Shown here piece after piece: positions 1 to 7,980 of a DNA stretch of 24,713 nt. The stretch comes from Firmicutes bacterium UBA5389 (GTDB taxonomy: Bacteria; Bacillota; DTU025). Location: contig DHON01000029.1 of the NCBI GenBank assembly GCA_002409965.1, forward strand, positions 56,837 through 81,549. Reading direction: 5' to 3'. The translations under genes were made by a program, and so were the position numbers. The notes under the pieces were generated by a model. The model ran no database searches and was not told the origin of the DNA. It saw only the letters and a list, made by a program, of their open reading frames with translations. The stretch's first letter is position 1. Every line of letters begins with the position of its first letter.

Positions 1-585
1 TGGGGCCGAGATGTTCTCGGCATGTCGAGCGACGAGGTTCGAAAGTTCAGACGGCGTACTGGGTTCGTGTTCCAGCACTCCAATCTGGTTGAGCGCTTGA
101 GCGTGCTCCACAATGTGATGCTGCCCGGGGCCATGGCAGGCGAACCACTGGCGAAAGTGCAGAGTGGGGCGTATGAGGCGCTCGAGGCCGTGGGCATGTC
201 GGAATGGGCCGAAGGGCGTGTGACGGATCTGTCGGGCGGAGAAATGCAGAGGGTGGCCATAGCCAGAGCCATTGTGGGCCGACCTGACCTCGTTCTTTGG
301 GATGAGCCCACCTCGGCCCTGGATCCGATCCTGGTTTCGGACGTTCTCACATTAATGGAGTCGCTTGCGCGATCACTCGGTGCTACGATGATAGTTGTCA
401 CGCACGAAGTGGGGTTTGCCATGCGCGCCGCGGACAAGGTGGCGTTGGTGGACCGCGGAAGAGTCGTTGATGAAGGCTCTCCCGTCCGAGTTCTGGCGTG
501 TCCGACTTCCGCCTTGGGGAGAAGATACGCCGCATGTCTGGCATACCCGTCCATCGCGCAGAAGGAAAAAGCAAGCGGATTGTAG
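1..585 (+). CDS. ABC transporter ATP-binding protein, 5'-truncated (GlnQ/PhnC-like)
   Basis: The reading frame is open from the first base, so the start and the Walker A region lie upstream of the window. What remains is the C-terminal part of an ABC ATPase, which powers solute transport across the inner membrane. Visible motifs in order are the Q-loop (GFVFQ), the signature LSGGEMQRVAIARA, Walker B with catalytic glutamate (LVLWDEPTSALD) and the switch histidine (VTHE). The NLVERLSVLHNV segment after the Q-loop and the VTHEVGFAMRAADKV segment resemble polar amino-acid (GlnQ) and phosphonate (PhnC) importer ATPases. The substrate cannot be told because the permease and binding protein are not in view. 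The LpxB-like gene follows after 62 bases on the same strand. A LolD-type exporter ATPase is less likely from the H-loop region but not excluded. Confidence 0.9.
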   Translation, partial: WGRDVLGMSSDEVRKFRRRTGFVFQHSNLVERLSVLHNVMLPGAMAGEPLAKVQSGAYEALEAVGMSEWAEGRVTDLSGGEMQRVAIARAIVGRPDLVLWDEPTSALDPILVSDVLTLMESLARSLGATMIVVTHEVGFAMRAADKVALVDRGRVVDEGSPVRVLACPTSALGRRYAACLAYPSIAQKEKASGL

Positions 586-647
586 AACTGTCCATTTTCA
601 GGGACGTGAGTGGCCACTGCTGTGTCCCGGCGGGATGGTGAAACGTA

Positions 648-1913
648 TTGGATGTGGTGTTGGTCGCGGGCACGCCCGGCGATGTTCACGGCCTGGTGCG
701 CCCTGTTGCCGAACGCATATCGGCTGTCATGTCGGCTGCCGATACATGGGTGTTCATCTCGCCGTCCTCCCATGCCAGCGGGCGCGAGGTCAGAGTGGCC
801 TCGTCCTACCCCGGGGTGCGGAGGGCAGTAGGGCCGTTCGAATTCCTTAGGTATCTTCTGGTAGGTATCGCGCCCAGGGGGTTCGCGAGATCAGGGAAGG
901 GCGTTATCGTGCATCTTGGCGGCGACCTGATCTACTCAGTCGACCTCGGTCGGCGGCTTCGGTACCCCGTATTTGCATATGCCAGCAGGGCGATGCCCGG
1001 CGCCAAGTCGGTTTCGTTGTTCCTCGTCGAAGACGAGAGGGTTCAGGCTTCGCTTATCGCGCGCGGCGCGGCCGCAGAGCGCGTCCGGCCCGTGGGAAAC
1101 CTGATGGTCGATGGTGTGGGCGTCAGGATGGGGCGGGAAGATGCCCGTTCGCGTTTGGGCATAGGGGAGCATGAACGCGTTATTGCTCTTTTCCCTGGTG
1201 CCCGTCCGCGCGAGGTTTCCGTGATGGCGCCGCTTCTCTTTCGCGCTGCGGAACTGCTTTCTCGCGTGGAACCGAATGTCAGTTTCATGCTGTGCCTCTC
1301 GCCGTTTGTGGGCACCGCTTCACTAGAACAGCTGTTCTCGTCCACCAGATATGCATCTAGAATAGACGGATCCGCTGCCCGTGTCGAGAAGAGCGCCGGA
1401 CCGCTTGAAGCGGTCACCCGAGAAGGCGTTCGTATCAGGATAGAAACGGTGTTCAGATACGAAACCATGGCAGTCTCCGACATCGCAGTATGCACGCCTG
1501 GCCCTGTCTGCACCGAACTGGCTTACCTCGGCGTGCCGCATATCGTGGCGGCTCCCCTCAACGTGCCCAGCGCCGTGCCGATTGCCGGCGTGTCCGGGCT
1601 GCTGTGTTCATTGCCCTTCATCGGAGAGACCTTCCAAAGGCGAGCCGTGGAACGGCTCAAAGTCACATCGCGCTTTGTTTCCATCACAAATCAGCGGGCC
1701 GGTAGGATGATCGTGCCGGAGATCGTAGGGCATGTGCGCCCGGAGGATGTAGTGATCCCGTGCGTGGAGTTGCTGGGCGATGCCGCGCGGCGCGATCGGA
1801 TGTCGAGGGAACTGCGGGAGGCGGCCGGGCTCGCAGGAGCGGCTGACAGGGTAGTCCAGGCCGTCCAGCGAGTTGCGGTCGGGCAACCTGACTCGTCGAG
1901 CGCCCGTGCCTGA
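648..1913 (+). CDS. LpxB-like glycosyltransferase (lipid-A-disaccharide synthase family)
   Basis: This 421-residue protein looks like a GT19-type, LpxB-related glycosyltransferase. True LpxB joins two acylated glucosamine units at the inner membrane during lipid A synthesis. Matching segments are GNLMVDGV, the nucleotide-side motif ALFPGARPREV (LpxB: LLPGSR.sEI), CTPGPVCTELAYLGVPHIV (LpxB: SGTATLE..L.g.PmVV) and ITNQRAGRMIVPE (LpxB: NILAGRE.VPE). It diverges at several of these, so it may be one of the LpxB-related proteins known from cyanobacteria and other diderms rather than LpxB itself. An in-frame stop at 639 fixes the upstream limit. The TTG at 648 sits 7 bases after GGATGGTG, and GTG 654 or 657 are alternatives. 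LptB follows about 200 bases downstream, which supports an outer-membrane glycolipid role. Confidence 0.8.
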   Translation: MDVVLVAGTPGDVHGLVRPVAERISAVMSAADTWVFISPSSHASGREVRVASSYPGVRRAVGPFEFLRYLLVGIAPRGFARSGKGVIVHLGGDLIYSVDLGRRLRYPVFAYASRAMPGAKSVSLFLVEDERVQASLIARGAAAERVRPVGNLMVDGVGVRMGREDARSRLGIGEHERVIALFPGARPREVSVMAPLLFRAAELLSRVEPNVSFMLCLSPFVGTASLEQLFSSTRYASRIDGSAARVEKSAGPLEAVTREGVRIRIETVFRYETMAVSDIAVCTPGPVCTELAYLGVPHIVAAPLNVPSAVPIAGVSGLLCSLPFIGETFQRRAVERLKVTSRFVSITNQRAGRMIVPEIVGHVRPEDVVIPCVELLGDAARRDRMSRELREAAGLAGAADRVVQAVQRVAVGQPDSSSARA

Positions 1914-1994
1914 TACCTGCAACCACAGAAACCTCCGACAACGCATCCTTGTGCCAGCAATACCCGAGTGTTTGCGCAACCCACGTGCAGGTAT
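1913..1994. other. Intergenic inverted repeat before lptB
   Basis: The gap between the LpxB-like gene and lptB (1914-2115) holds no credible coding region. It begins with ATACCTGCA (1913-1921), overlapping the last base of the stop codon, and its exact reverse complement TGCAGGTAT lies at 1986-1994. The two 9-base arms enclose 64 bases with minor self-complementary stretches such as ACAA/TTGT and TTGCGCAA. This could be the closing helix of a structured RNA on either strand or a protein-binding site. No T-run follows, so it is not a terminator. The minus-strand frames across it look like shadows. Confidence 0.35.
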
Positions 1995-2115
1995 GACACG
2001 CGTATGTGTCGAAAAAGCAATGGGACGCTGATCGCGTCCTCCGGTGCCCGGGAACCTTGTGCTGGCAAGCTGCGTCATTAACGGTTGGGCATTGGGGGCA
2101 ATGGGGGCGCCTGGT

Positions 2116-2853
2116 ATGGATGGTCTGGACTGCCTGGGCATTCAGGCTGCGAGTCTCATCAAGAGCTTCGGGGGCAGGCGCGTGGTAGACGGTGCAAGCC
2201 TGTCGGTGGAGCGCGGCGAGATAGTGGGGCTTCTTGGGCCGAACGGCGCAGGCAAGACAACCACCTTCTACATGTTGGTCGGACTCGAACAGCCCGAATC
2301 CGGGCGCATCCGCATTGATGATGCCGATGTTACCGCTGCGCCTGTGTGGGAACGAGCGCGCCGGGGCCTGGGTTATCTGGCTCAGGAGCCATCGGTATTC
2401 CGTCGGCTCACGGTTGAGGCCAATATCTTGGCAATCCTTGAGGCGTCCGATGTCCCTGTCGGCCAGCGAGCCAGCTGGCTCGAGTCCTTGCTCAACCAGT
2501 TTGACCTGACGCGCTTGCGGAGCCAGATGGGGTTCAGTCTCTCCGGCGGCGAACGCAGGCGAGTCGAGATAGCCAGGGCTCTGGCCGCGTCTCCGTCCTA
2601 CATGCTGTTGGACGAGCCGTTCACAGGCGTGGACCCGATTGCCGTGGGCGAACTGCAGGAGATTGTAGTCGGGCTGAAGCGGGCCGGGCTTGGAGTTTTG
2701 ATTACCGACCACAATGTGCGGGATACCCTGTCCATTGTGGATCGCGCGTACATCATGCGCGAAGGCCGGATACTTGTGTCCGGAACTGCTCAGGAGGTCG
2801 CCCATGACTCTGCCGCCAGACGATTCTACCTTGGCGAAAGGTTCACTCTCTGA
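2116..2853 (+). CDS. lptB: LPS export ABC transporter ATPase LptB
   Basis: LptB is the cytoplasmic ATPase of the Lpt machine, which pulls lipopolysaccharide from the inner membrane towards the outer membrane with LptF/LptG. From ATG 2116 the protein has 245 residues, close to the family norm. Walker A GPNGAGKTTT is at 41-50, the Q-loop at Q90 within GYLAQEPSVFRRLTV, the signature LSGGERRRVEIARAL at 142-156, Walker B and catalytic glutamate at about 163-167 followed by PFTGVDPIAV, and the switch histidine H199 in ITDHNVRDTL. The Q-loop segment and the DHNVR motif are strongly LptB-specific and separate it from LivG-type relatives. ATG 2101 is an alternative start; 2116 was chosen because a G-rich site lies 8 bases upstream and the length fits. 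No LptA, LptC, LptF or LptG gene is adjacent. DUF3084 follows after 35 bases. Confidence 0.92.
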   Translation: MDGLDCLGIQAASLIKSFGGRRVVDGASLSVERGEIVGLLGPNGAGKTTTFYMLVGLEQPESGRIRIDDADVTAAPVWERARRGLGYLAQEPSVFRRLTVEANILAILEASDVPVGQRASWLESLLNQFDLTRLRSQMGFSLSGGERRRVEIARALAASPSYMLLDEPFTGVDPIAVGELQEIVVGLKRAGLGVLITDHNVRDTLSIVDRAYIMREGRILVSGTAQEVAHDSAARRFYLGERFTL

Positions 2854-2888
2854 ACCGGAGTTCTCCGCCCGCACGGGAGGGATATGAA

Positions 2889-4235
2889 GTGTATGGAGCG
2901 GCGCTCATAGTCGTGCTCGCCATAGCGGGCGGTGTGATTGCTTATGCCGGCGACAGAATCGGGATGAAAGTCGGCAGGAAGCGACTCTCCATTTTCGGGC
3001 TGAGGCCCAAATACACTTCGATGATTATCACTGTCGTTACGGGAGTAGTCATCGCAGGCTGCTCCATATTGCTCCTATCGCTGGCATCGGAGAATGTTCG
3101 AAAAGCCCTCTTTCAGATCCGCGAGATTCAGGAAGCGCTTCTCACAACCCAGAATGATCTTGAGGCCAAACGAGTCGAGGCGGATACGCTGTCGAGGCGC
3201 GTGGGCGAAATCACCGGCGAGTATGAGGAACTCCAAAGCAGGTTCGATGAGGCCAACCGCGAGCTAGAGCGCGTATCGGATGAGCGGGCCCGGGCCGTGG
3301 GCGAACTCGCTCGCGTTCAAACCCGTCTGAGTGAGTCGGAGGGGCGTCTGCGGGGAGTTGAAGCCCGGTACAAGGCTGCCGCCGACGATTTGGACATCGC
3401 CAACGCCCAACTCAAGTCAGCTCAGGCCGAGGAAGCCAAGCTCGAACAGGAAAAGGCAGCGCTTCAAGCCAGCGTGTCTGCGCTATCGCTTACTCGGGAC
3501 CAGCTGACCGCGGAAGTGGCCGACCTGCAACGGAAAGTGGACGACATCAGGCTCAACGCCGCTATGGCCCTGGCTGAGGCTGCTCAGTCGTCCCAGACGT
3601 CCATGATAGGACGGGTCATATTCCGCGCCGACGAAGTGGTGCTCGGGAGGGTGATAGACGCTTCGCAACCTGTCGAGTCCATCGATGGTCAAGTGCGCGC
3701 GTTCCTGCTGGAGGCTAACGACATAGCGGCTAGGCGGGGCGCGGGTCCTGCGAGCGGCCCGCTTCGTGACGATGGCGATCCGTCTGCCATCAGGTTCGAT
3801 CTGACCAATGCCTCGGCTGCCTTCGCCAAGATCATGGAGTCGCGCGATAAGGTAGTGCTGCGAGCCGTGTCTCCCGTAAATACCTGGTATGGAGGGGTGC
3901 TGCTGGTATCGCTGCACGTGTTCCCGGAGAAGCGGATATTCGAGGGCGGACAGGTCGTCGCCTCCAGGGAGATCGATGGCTCGGAGGGGATTGACAAGGT
4001 CCAAGAGGGTCTGCTTGGGCTGATGGAGGATGTGAACAGCGCTCTGCTGGCGGCAGGGATGCCTAGCGATGAGGAAGGCAAGATCGGTACCATACTTACG
4101 GTTACGGAGTTCGCATTGGCTATCACAAGCGTGCTGGGGATGAAGGGGCCTGTGATGGTGCAAGCCGCGGCGGAATGCGATATCTGGCGAATTGCCGGCC
4201 CTCTATCGCTCAGGTTGGTCATCAACCCAGCGTGA
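2889..4235 (+). CDS. DUF3084-type membrane-anchored coiled-coil protein
   Basis: This 448-residue protein matches what I know of the DUF3084 family, which is of unknown function and occurs in cyanobacteria and diderm Firmicutes. The N-terminus has two membrane segments (about 2-20 and 43-66). They are joined by a loop rich in Arg and Lys (DRIGMKVGRKRLSIFGLRPK), so by the positive-inside rule the loop is cytoplasmic and the rest lies outside the inner membrane. Residues about 68-225 are a long charged coiled coil. A globular C-terminal part follows (about 230-448), including ISRV-like strands, a Gly/Pro-rich linker near 280 and a conserved-looking NTWYGGVLLVSLHVFPEKRIF segment. The GTG start at 2889 has GGGAGG 8 bases upstream. 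It lies 35 bases after lptB and is probably cotranscribed. Its role is not known. Confidence 0.85.
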   Translation: MYGAALIVVLAIAGGVIAYAGDRIGMKVGRKRLSIFGLRPKYTSMIITVVTGVVIAGCSILLLSLASENVRKALFQIREIQEALLTTQNDLEAKRVEADTLSRRVGEITGEYEELQSRFDEANRELERVSDERARAVGELARVQTRLSESEGRLRGVEARYKAAADDLDIANAQLKSAQAEEAKLEQEKAALQASVSALSLTRDQLTAEVADLQRKVDDIRLNAAMALAEAAQSSQTSMIGRVIFRADEVVLGRVIDASQPVESIDGQVRAFLLEANDIAARRGAGPASGPLRDDGDPSAIRFDLTNASAAFAKIMESRDKVVLRAVSPVNTWYGGVLLVSLHVFPEKRIFEGGQVVASREIDGSEGIDKVQEGLLGLMEDVNSALLAAGMPSDEEGKIGTILTVTEFALAITSVLGMKGPVMVQAAAECDIWRIAGPLSLRLVINPA

Positions 4236-4249
4236 TCCGCCCAACATCG

Positions 4250-4510
4250 TGCAGGAGGCAAAAATCTTCCCTGCAGTGAAGGAGTTGACCAGGGTTTGGA
4301 GAATAACAACACGCAGGCCAAGGTTACAGCAACACCTGCGATTTCATTCTTTGGCCGGCGGCGAGTTGGAAGGAGGTGCCGCCCAAAGCTTCGATGACAA
4401 CTCCATATCGGCAATGAGGCTCACTTCTGCTGGGCAGCAGGGCGAGGAAACGAGAACACTCGTCTGGGCAGCCCCAGTGGATGGGAGTTCTTAGCGTTAA
4501 GCATCAACTC
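4250..4510 (+). promoter_or_regulatory. Structured leader upstream of the SLH beta-barrel gene
   Basis: The 292 bases between the DUF3084 gene and the SLH gene hold no convincing gene but carry a chain of possible hairpins. Arms are TGCAGG 4250-4255 with CCTGCA 4270-4275; CGCAGG 4312-4317 with CCTGCG 4335-4340; CTTTGG plus GCGGC 4349-4362 with GCCGC plus CCAAAG 4378-4388; CTGCT 4427-4431 with AGCAG 4436-4440; ACGAG 4450-4454 with CTCGT 4459-4463; CTGGG 4464-4468 with CCCAG 4473-4477; and GAGTT plus CTTA 4485-4493 with TAAG 4498-4501 and AACTC 4506-4510. The third loop displays AAGGAGGT (4370-4377), a perfect ribosome-site sequence with no good start codon after it. CTGGGCAGC is repeated at 4430 and 4464. 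I do not recognise a known riboswitch class. Short GC-rich hairpins can occur by chance. Confidence 0.4.
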
Positions 4511-4527
4511 GAGGGGGGAAGAGATTA

Positions 4528-7500
4528 ATGAAAAGACTCCTGGCCATACTTGTCAGCGTCATGATGATCATCGGAATGGCGCTACCGGTGTTGGCGAGTC
4601 CCTTCTCCGATCTGCCGGACGACCACTGGGCCAGCGACGCGGTGAAAATGCTTTCTGCGTTGGGGATAATCCAGGGGTATCCGGACGGATTGTTCAAGGG
4701 ACGCAACCAGGCAACGAGATACGAGGTCGCGCTCATGGTGGCTAGGGCGCTCGAATACCTTGATAGGGATATTCGAGACCTGACCGAGCGGCTGAACCAG
4801 ATCGACGGCAAGTCTTCGCCCGCTGAGCCTGTTGCTAAGGCCGGCGAGGACGGAACAGTAGTGCTTCAGACTCCGGCGCCTGATGCCACTATCTTGGAGC
4901 AGGTGATTGCCGAGAAGATTGCTGGGATGTCGCAGGCGCAGTGGGAGGAGTTCGACGACAGGCTGTCGGCTCTCCTTGCCCGAATCGACGATCTATCCGA
5001 GAGCAACAAGGCCGAGCACGCTGCTTTGTGGAAGGCATTGGAGGCGCTTGGGGGCGCTTCCGCAGGAGGCGCAATCGTCGCCGCCGGCTCGGACGAGGAA
5101 CTCCTGTCCCAGCTGGAACTGGCGTTGCTTCAGCAGAAGGCCGAACTCATGATGGCTTTCTATGACTCCATCGCGGCCGCCAATGATGAGAGAGATCGCA
5201 TGATCGCGGATGTGGAGGCTCGGTTCGAGCAGTCCTTCCTCGACCAGCAAGCTGCGCTGATGGCCGCTTTCTATGATGTGCTCGACGCCTACAAGGACGG
5301 GCATGAGCTTGACCACGCTGCTTTGGAGGCCAAGTGGGAGCAGATCCTGAATGAGCAGGCCGCCCCGCTGGATTCCAAATTCAAGGAATCCCTCGCCGAG
5401 CTGCGCGATGAGGTCTCTCTGGCATTGCTCGAGCAGAAGGCTGAACTCACCATGGCTTTCTACGACTCGATCCAGGCCCTGAGGGATGAGTACGAGCAGA
5501 AGTTCCAGGCGCTTGGGGAGCAGTGGGACGTGGCCCTGTTGGAACAGAAGGCCGAGCTAACCATGGCCTTCTACGACTCCATCCAGGCGCTTCGCGACGA
5601 GAACGAGCAGAAGTTCGCTGCCATCGAGGAGAACTGGGAGCGCGCGTTGCTCGAGCAGAAGGCCGAGCTAACCATGGCTTTCTACGACTCCATCCAGGCG
5701 CTTCGCGATGCGAACGAGCAGGAGTTCGCTGCCATCGAGGAGAACTGGGAACTCGCGCTGCTCGAGCAGAAGGCCGAGCTAACCATGGCCTTCTACGACT
5801 CCATCGAGGCTGTGAAGGACGAATACGAGCAGAGGTTCACTGCTCTTGAAGAGAAGTGGGAATTGGCTCTCTTGGAGCAGAAAGCCGAACTCACGATGTC
5901 TTTCTACGATTCGATAGAGGCGGAGAGGGACGCGCGCATCCACGCCATGGATGAGTTGGCCGCGCAGCACGATCAGGATCTGATCGACGCCAAGGCCGAG
6001 ATGGCCGCGGCCATTTACGATGCGCTCGAGGCAGTGCGCGGCGAGTTCGCCATCGAGATCGACGCGGTCATGGCCGTCGTCGAGGCATTGCGGTCTGATT
6101 TCGACACCGAACTCAAGGCCCTCGGCGCACGAATCGACGCTGTGGATGCCGCGCTGAACCTGCGTATCGTTGCTTTGGAGGCGGAGGTGGCGGATGTCCG
6201 GGCGCTGGCGGATCAGAATGCCTTCGACATAATCGACACCTACCACAAGCTGAAAACTGAAGACATAGCTCCGCTCGCCGCGCGCGTCGACCATCTAGAG
6301 GAGTCGACGGCTGTCGCTCATGCCAAGATCCAGGAGCTTCGCGACGATTTTGGCAAGGTGCGGATCACCGGTAGCGACGAGCTGAAGTTCGTCGACATCG
6401 ACCTCGACGGCGAAGTCGGGGCGAAGTTCTACAAGGATCCGTTCAAACCGGCTTCCGGCGAGCATGCGGCGACATCGCAGCTCAAGAACACGCTGCTGCT
6501 CAAGCTGGCGCTTCAGCCCCGCGAGGGCGTCAACATCGACATTGGCCTGAAAGCCCTGACCGACATATTTGGCGGGCCTGCAACTCTCGGCTTGTTCAGC
6601 GGGGACATAGACGTGAAAGTGACCACTGAGAAAGACGTGACGAAGGCCAAGATCGGCACGCTTTCCAGGCCGGGCAACTTCACCGATTACCAGATGGGCG
6701 CGGCTAAGTTCGCGGATTCAGCTGTGCGCGGCATCAGCGCCGACTACACCCGTGGCGGCCTGAATGCTACCGGCATGATTGCCAAGATAAAGCCGTTGGA
6801 GCTCGACTTCCAGTACGTATTGGGCGCTGGCGCGCGCTATGAGCTCAGCGAGAAGCTCACTTTGGGCGCGCGAGGGCTGAAGATCCAGAACGACGCCGCT
6901 TCAGGCGGAGTATACGGCGAGGGAGCAGCTCTTGAAGAAGAGGCCTTCGGCGGCGATTTCGCGCTTAACCTGACCGAGAACTTCGGCATCCAGGGTGAGG
7001 CTTCGCTGTGGAAGAACAGTAAGGCGCCGGAATACCTCACCGCGTACAACGTGGGTGCCCAGGGCAAGCTCGGTTTCCTCAACATTGAAGCGTCCCACGA
7101 GCAGGTGGCCAAGGGTTACGCCCCTAAGTACCTGGATCCCAAGTTGGTGGAGGCGGACACCTGCGCGTCTAGTCTGACCGTGACTACCGACAAACTCAAG
7201 GGATTCGTCATAACCGGTGAGGCGGGCCGCGAGGGCAACGCCGACTATGATGAGGAAGACGCAACGACGTATGGCGCTGGGGTGAAGTACTTCACCAAAC
7301 TCATGGCGGCCGACCTCACGTTGCGGGGTGGAGTCGATAGAGAAGACACCAAACTTCCGGTTGAGAACGCCGGCGTAGTCACTACTACGCAACTTGGGTT
7401 CGACGTAGCCTACAAGCCTGTCGAGGCTGGATTTACGTGGGAGCGCGAAATCGAATCCAAGACGGTCGGCTACATCGGATATGCCAAGGCCGATATCCCG

Positions 7501-7965
7501 TTCGGCGAGGCTGTCAAGCTCAAGGGCGACTGGGAGCAGAGGTTCGGATCGAGGGAGTACTACAAGTACAATGCCGGTCTCTTCCTCTCATTGCCGGTCG
7601 TGGCCGACAAGGTCACCGTGGGCGCCGAGGCGTCCTACGGAAAGGCCAGCGGTGCGACTCATCCTAACCCAGCTGTCGCTGACACCATCAACTACGCCAA
7701 GTGGCTGATGAAGGGCGACGTGGCATGGCAGATCGCTCCCACTACGAAGGCGACCGGCATGGCATCGTACGAGGTGCGAAACTACGAGGCCGCTGATCAG
7801 CGGTCCGGCGCCTATCTCCAGGTGGGGCTGGGCGTGGGGCAGGAGCTCTTCAAGGCCACTAGCCTGAATCTCAACTATAACGTGAAGGATGTTCGCTACT
7901 CGGCGGAAGAGAACATCGACTATGGCGTGCGTATTCTGGAGCTGTCACTGAAGACGGCGTTCTAG
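4528..7965 (+). CDS. SLH-domain coiled-coil outer-membrane beta-barrel protein (OmpM-like tether)
   Basis: The 1145-residue protein probably spans the periplasm and ties the outer membrane to the cell wall. Order of parts: signal peptide 1-23 (ending PVLA), one SLH domain at about 24-75 (FSDLPDDHWASDAVKMLSAL then TRYEVALMVARAL), a coiled-coil region to about 610, and a barrel-like region 611-1145 with alternating beta-strand character. The last residues LELSLKTAF end in Phe, as expected for a BAM-inserted barrel. The coiled coil holds 37-residue repeats with core KAELTMAFYDSI. In the OmpM family of Negativicutes the SLH domain binds modified peptidoglycan and the barrel is a trimeric porin; pore activity here is inferred. 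The coil is much longer than usual for OmpM and recalls Thermotoga Omp-alpha. The ATG start follows GAGGGGGGAAGAG closely. A strong terminator lies just after the gene. Confidence 0.88.
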   Translation: MKRLLAILVSVMMIIGMALPVLASPFSDLPDDHWASDAVKMLSALGIIQGYPDGLFKGRNQATRYEVALMVARALEYLDRDIRDLTERLNQIDGKSSPAEPVAKAGEDGTVVLQTPAPDATILEQVIAEKIAGMSQAQWEEFDDRLSALLARIDDLSESNKAEHAALWKALEALGGASAGGAIVAAGSDEELLSQLELALLQQKAELMMAFYDSIAAANDERDRMIADVEARFEQSFLDQQAALMAAFYDVLDAYKDGHELDHAALEAKWEQILNEQAAPLDSKFKESLAELRDEVSLALLEQKAELTMAFYDSIQALRDEYEQKFQALGEQWDVALLEQKAELTMAFYDSIQALRDENEQKFAAIEENWERALLEQKAELTMAFYDSIQALRDANEQEFAAIEENWELALLEQKAELTMAFYDSIEAVKDEYEQRFTALEEKWELALLEQKAELTMSFYDSIEAERDARIHAMDELAAQHDQDLIDAKAEMAAAIYDALEAVRGEFAIEIDAVMAVVEALRSDFDTELKALGARIDAVDAALNLRIVALEAEVADVRALADQNAFDIIDTYHKLKTEDIAPLAARVDHLEESTAVAHAKIQELRDDFGKVRITGSDELKFVDIDLDGEVGAKFYKDPFKPASGEHAATSQLKNTLLLKLALQPREGVNIDIGLKALTDIFGGPATLGLFSGDIDVKVTTEKDVTKAKIGTLSRPGNFTDYQMGAAKFADSAVRGISADYTRGGLNATGMIAKIKPLELDFQYVLGAGARYELSEKLTLGARGLKIQNDAASGGVYGEGAALEEEAFGGDFALNLTENFGIQGEASLWKNSKAPEYLTAYNVGAQGKLGFLNIEASHEQVAKGYAPKYLDPKLVEADTCASSLTVTTDKLKGFVITGEAGREGNADYDEEDATTYGAGVKYFTKLMAADLTLRGGVDREDTKLPVENAGVVTTTQLGFDVAYKPVEAGFTWEREIESKTVGYIGYAKADIPFGEAVKLKGDWEQRFGSREYYKYNAGLFLSLPVVADKVTVGAEASYGKASGATHPNPAVADTINYAKWLMKGDVAWQIAPTTKATGMASYEVRNYEAADQRSGAYLQVGLGVGQELFKATSLNLNYNVKDVRYSAEENIDYGVRILELSLKTAF
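5122..6087 (+). repeat. 111-bp (37-residue) in-frame tandem repeats in the SLH protein
   Basis: Repeat units begin at 5122, 5233, 5344 (short, 78 bp), 5422, 5533, 5644, 5755, 5866 and 5977 (degenerate). The spacing is exactly 111 bp apart from the short unit. The five units from 5422 to 5976 share ALLEQKAELTMAFYDSI or close variants. The units at 5533, 5644 and 5755 are nearly identical at DNA level, including synonymous positions, which suggests recent duplication or gene conversion. The short unit lacks 11 residues, one hendecad, so coiled-coil phase could be kept. Confidence 0.92.
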
Positions 7966-7980
7966 AGCTAGCGGAGATGC

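Noticed and set aside
1684..2874. Long minus-strand reading frame of 396 codons
   Set aside because: It covers lptB and the end of the LpxB-like gene antisense, its composition is that of a GC-rich shadow frame, and it has no recognisable domain.
4394..4417. Seven-codon leader peptide after AAGGAGGT
   Set aside because: The spacing from the ribosome site to ATG 4394 is 16 bases, too long, and the peptide has no run of regulatory codons.
4363..4440. Cyclic di-GMP or cobalamin riboswitch in the SLH leader
   Set aside because: A short GCCCAAAGC stretch recalls parts of known classes, but the rest of the required core is missing.
4192..4494. Possible 100-codon gene between DUF3084 and the SLH gene
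   Set aside because: It starts inside the DUF3084 gene without a ribosome site, shows no domain, and the region is better explained as a leader with hairpins.
5122..6087. CRISPR-like regular repeats
   Set aside because: The 111-bp period has no unique spacers, and the repeats are in frame within a secreted protein.
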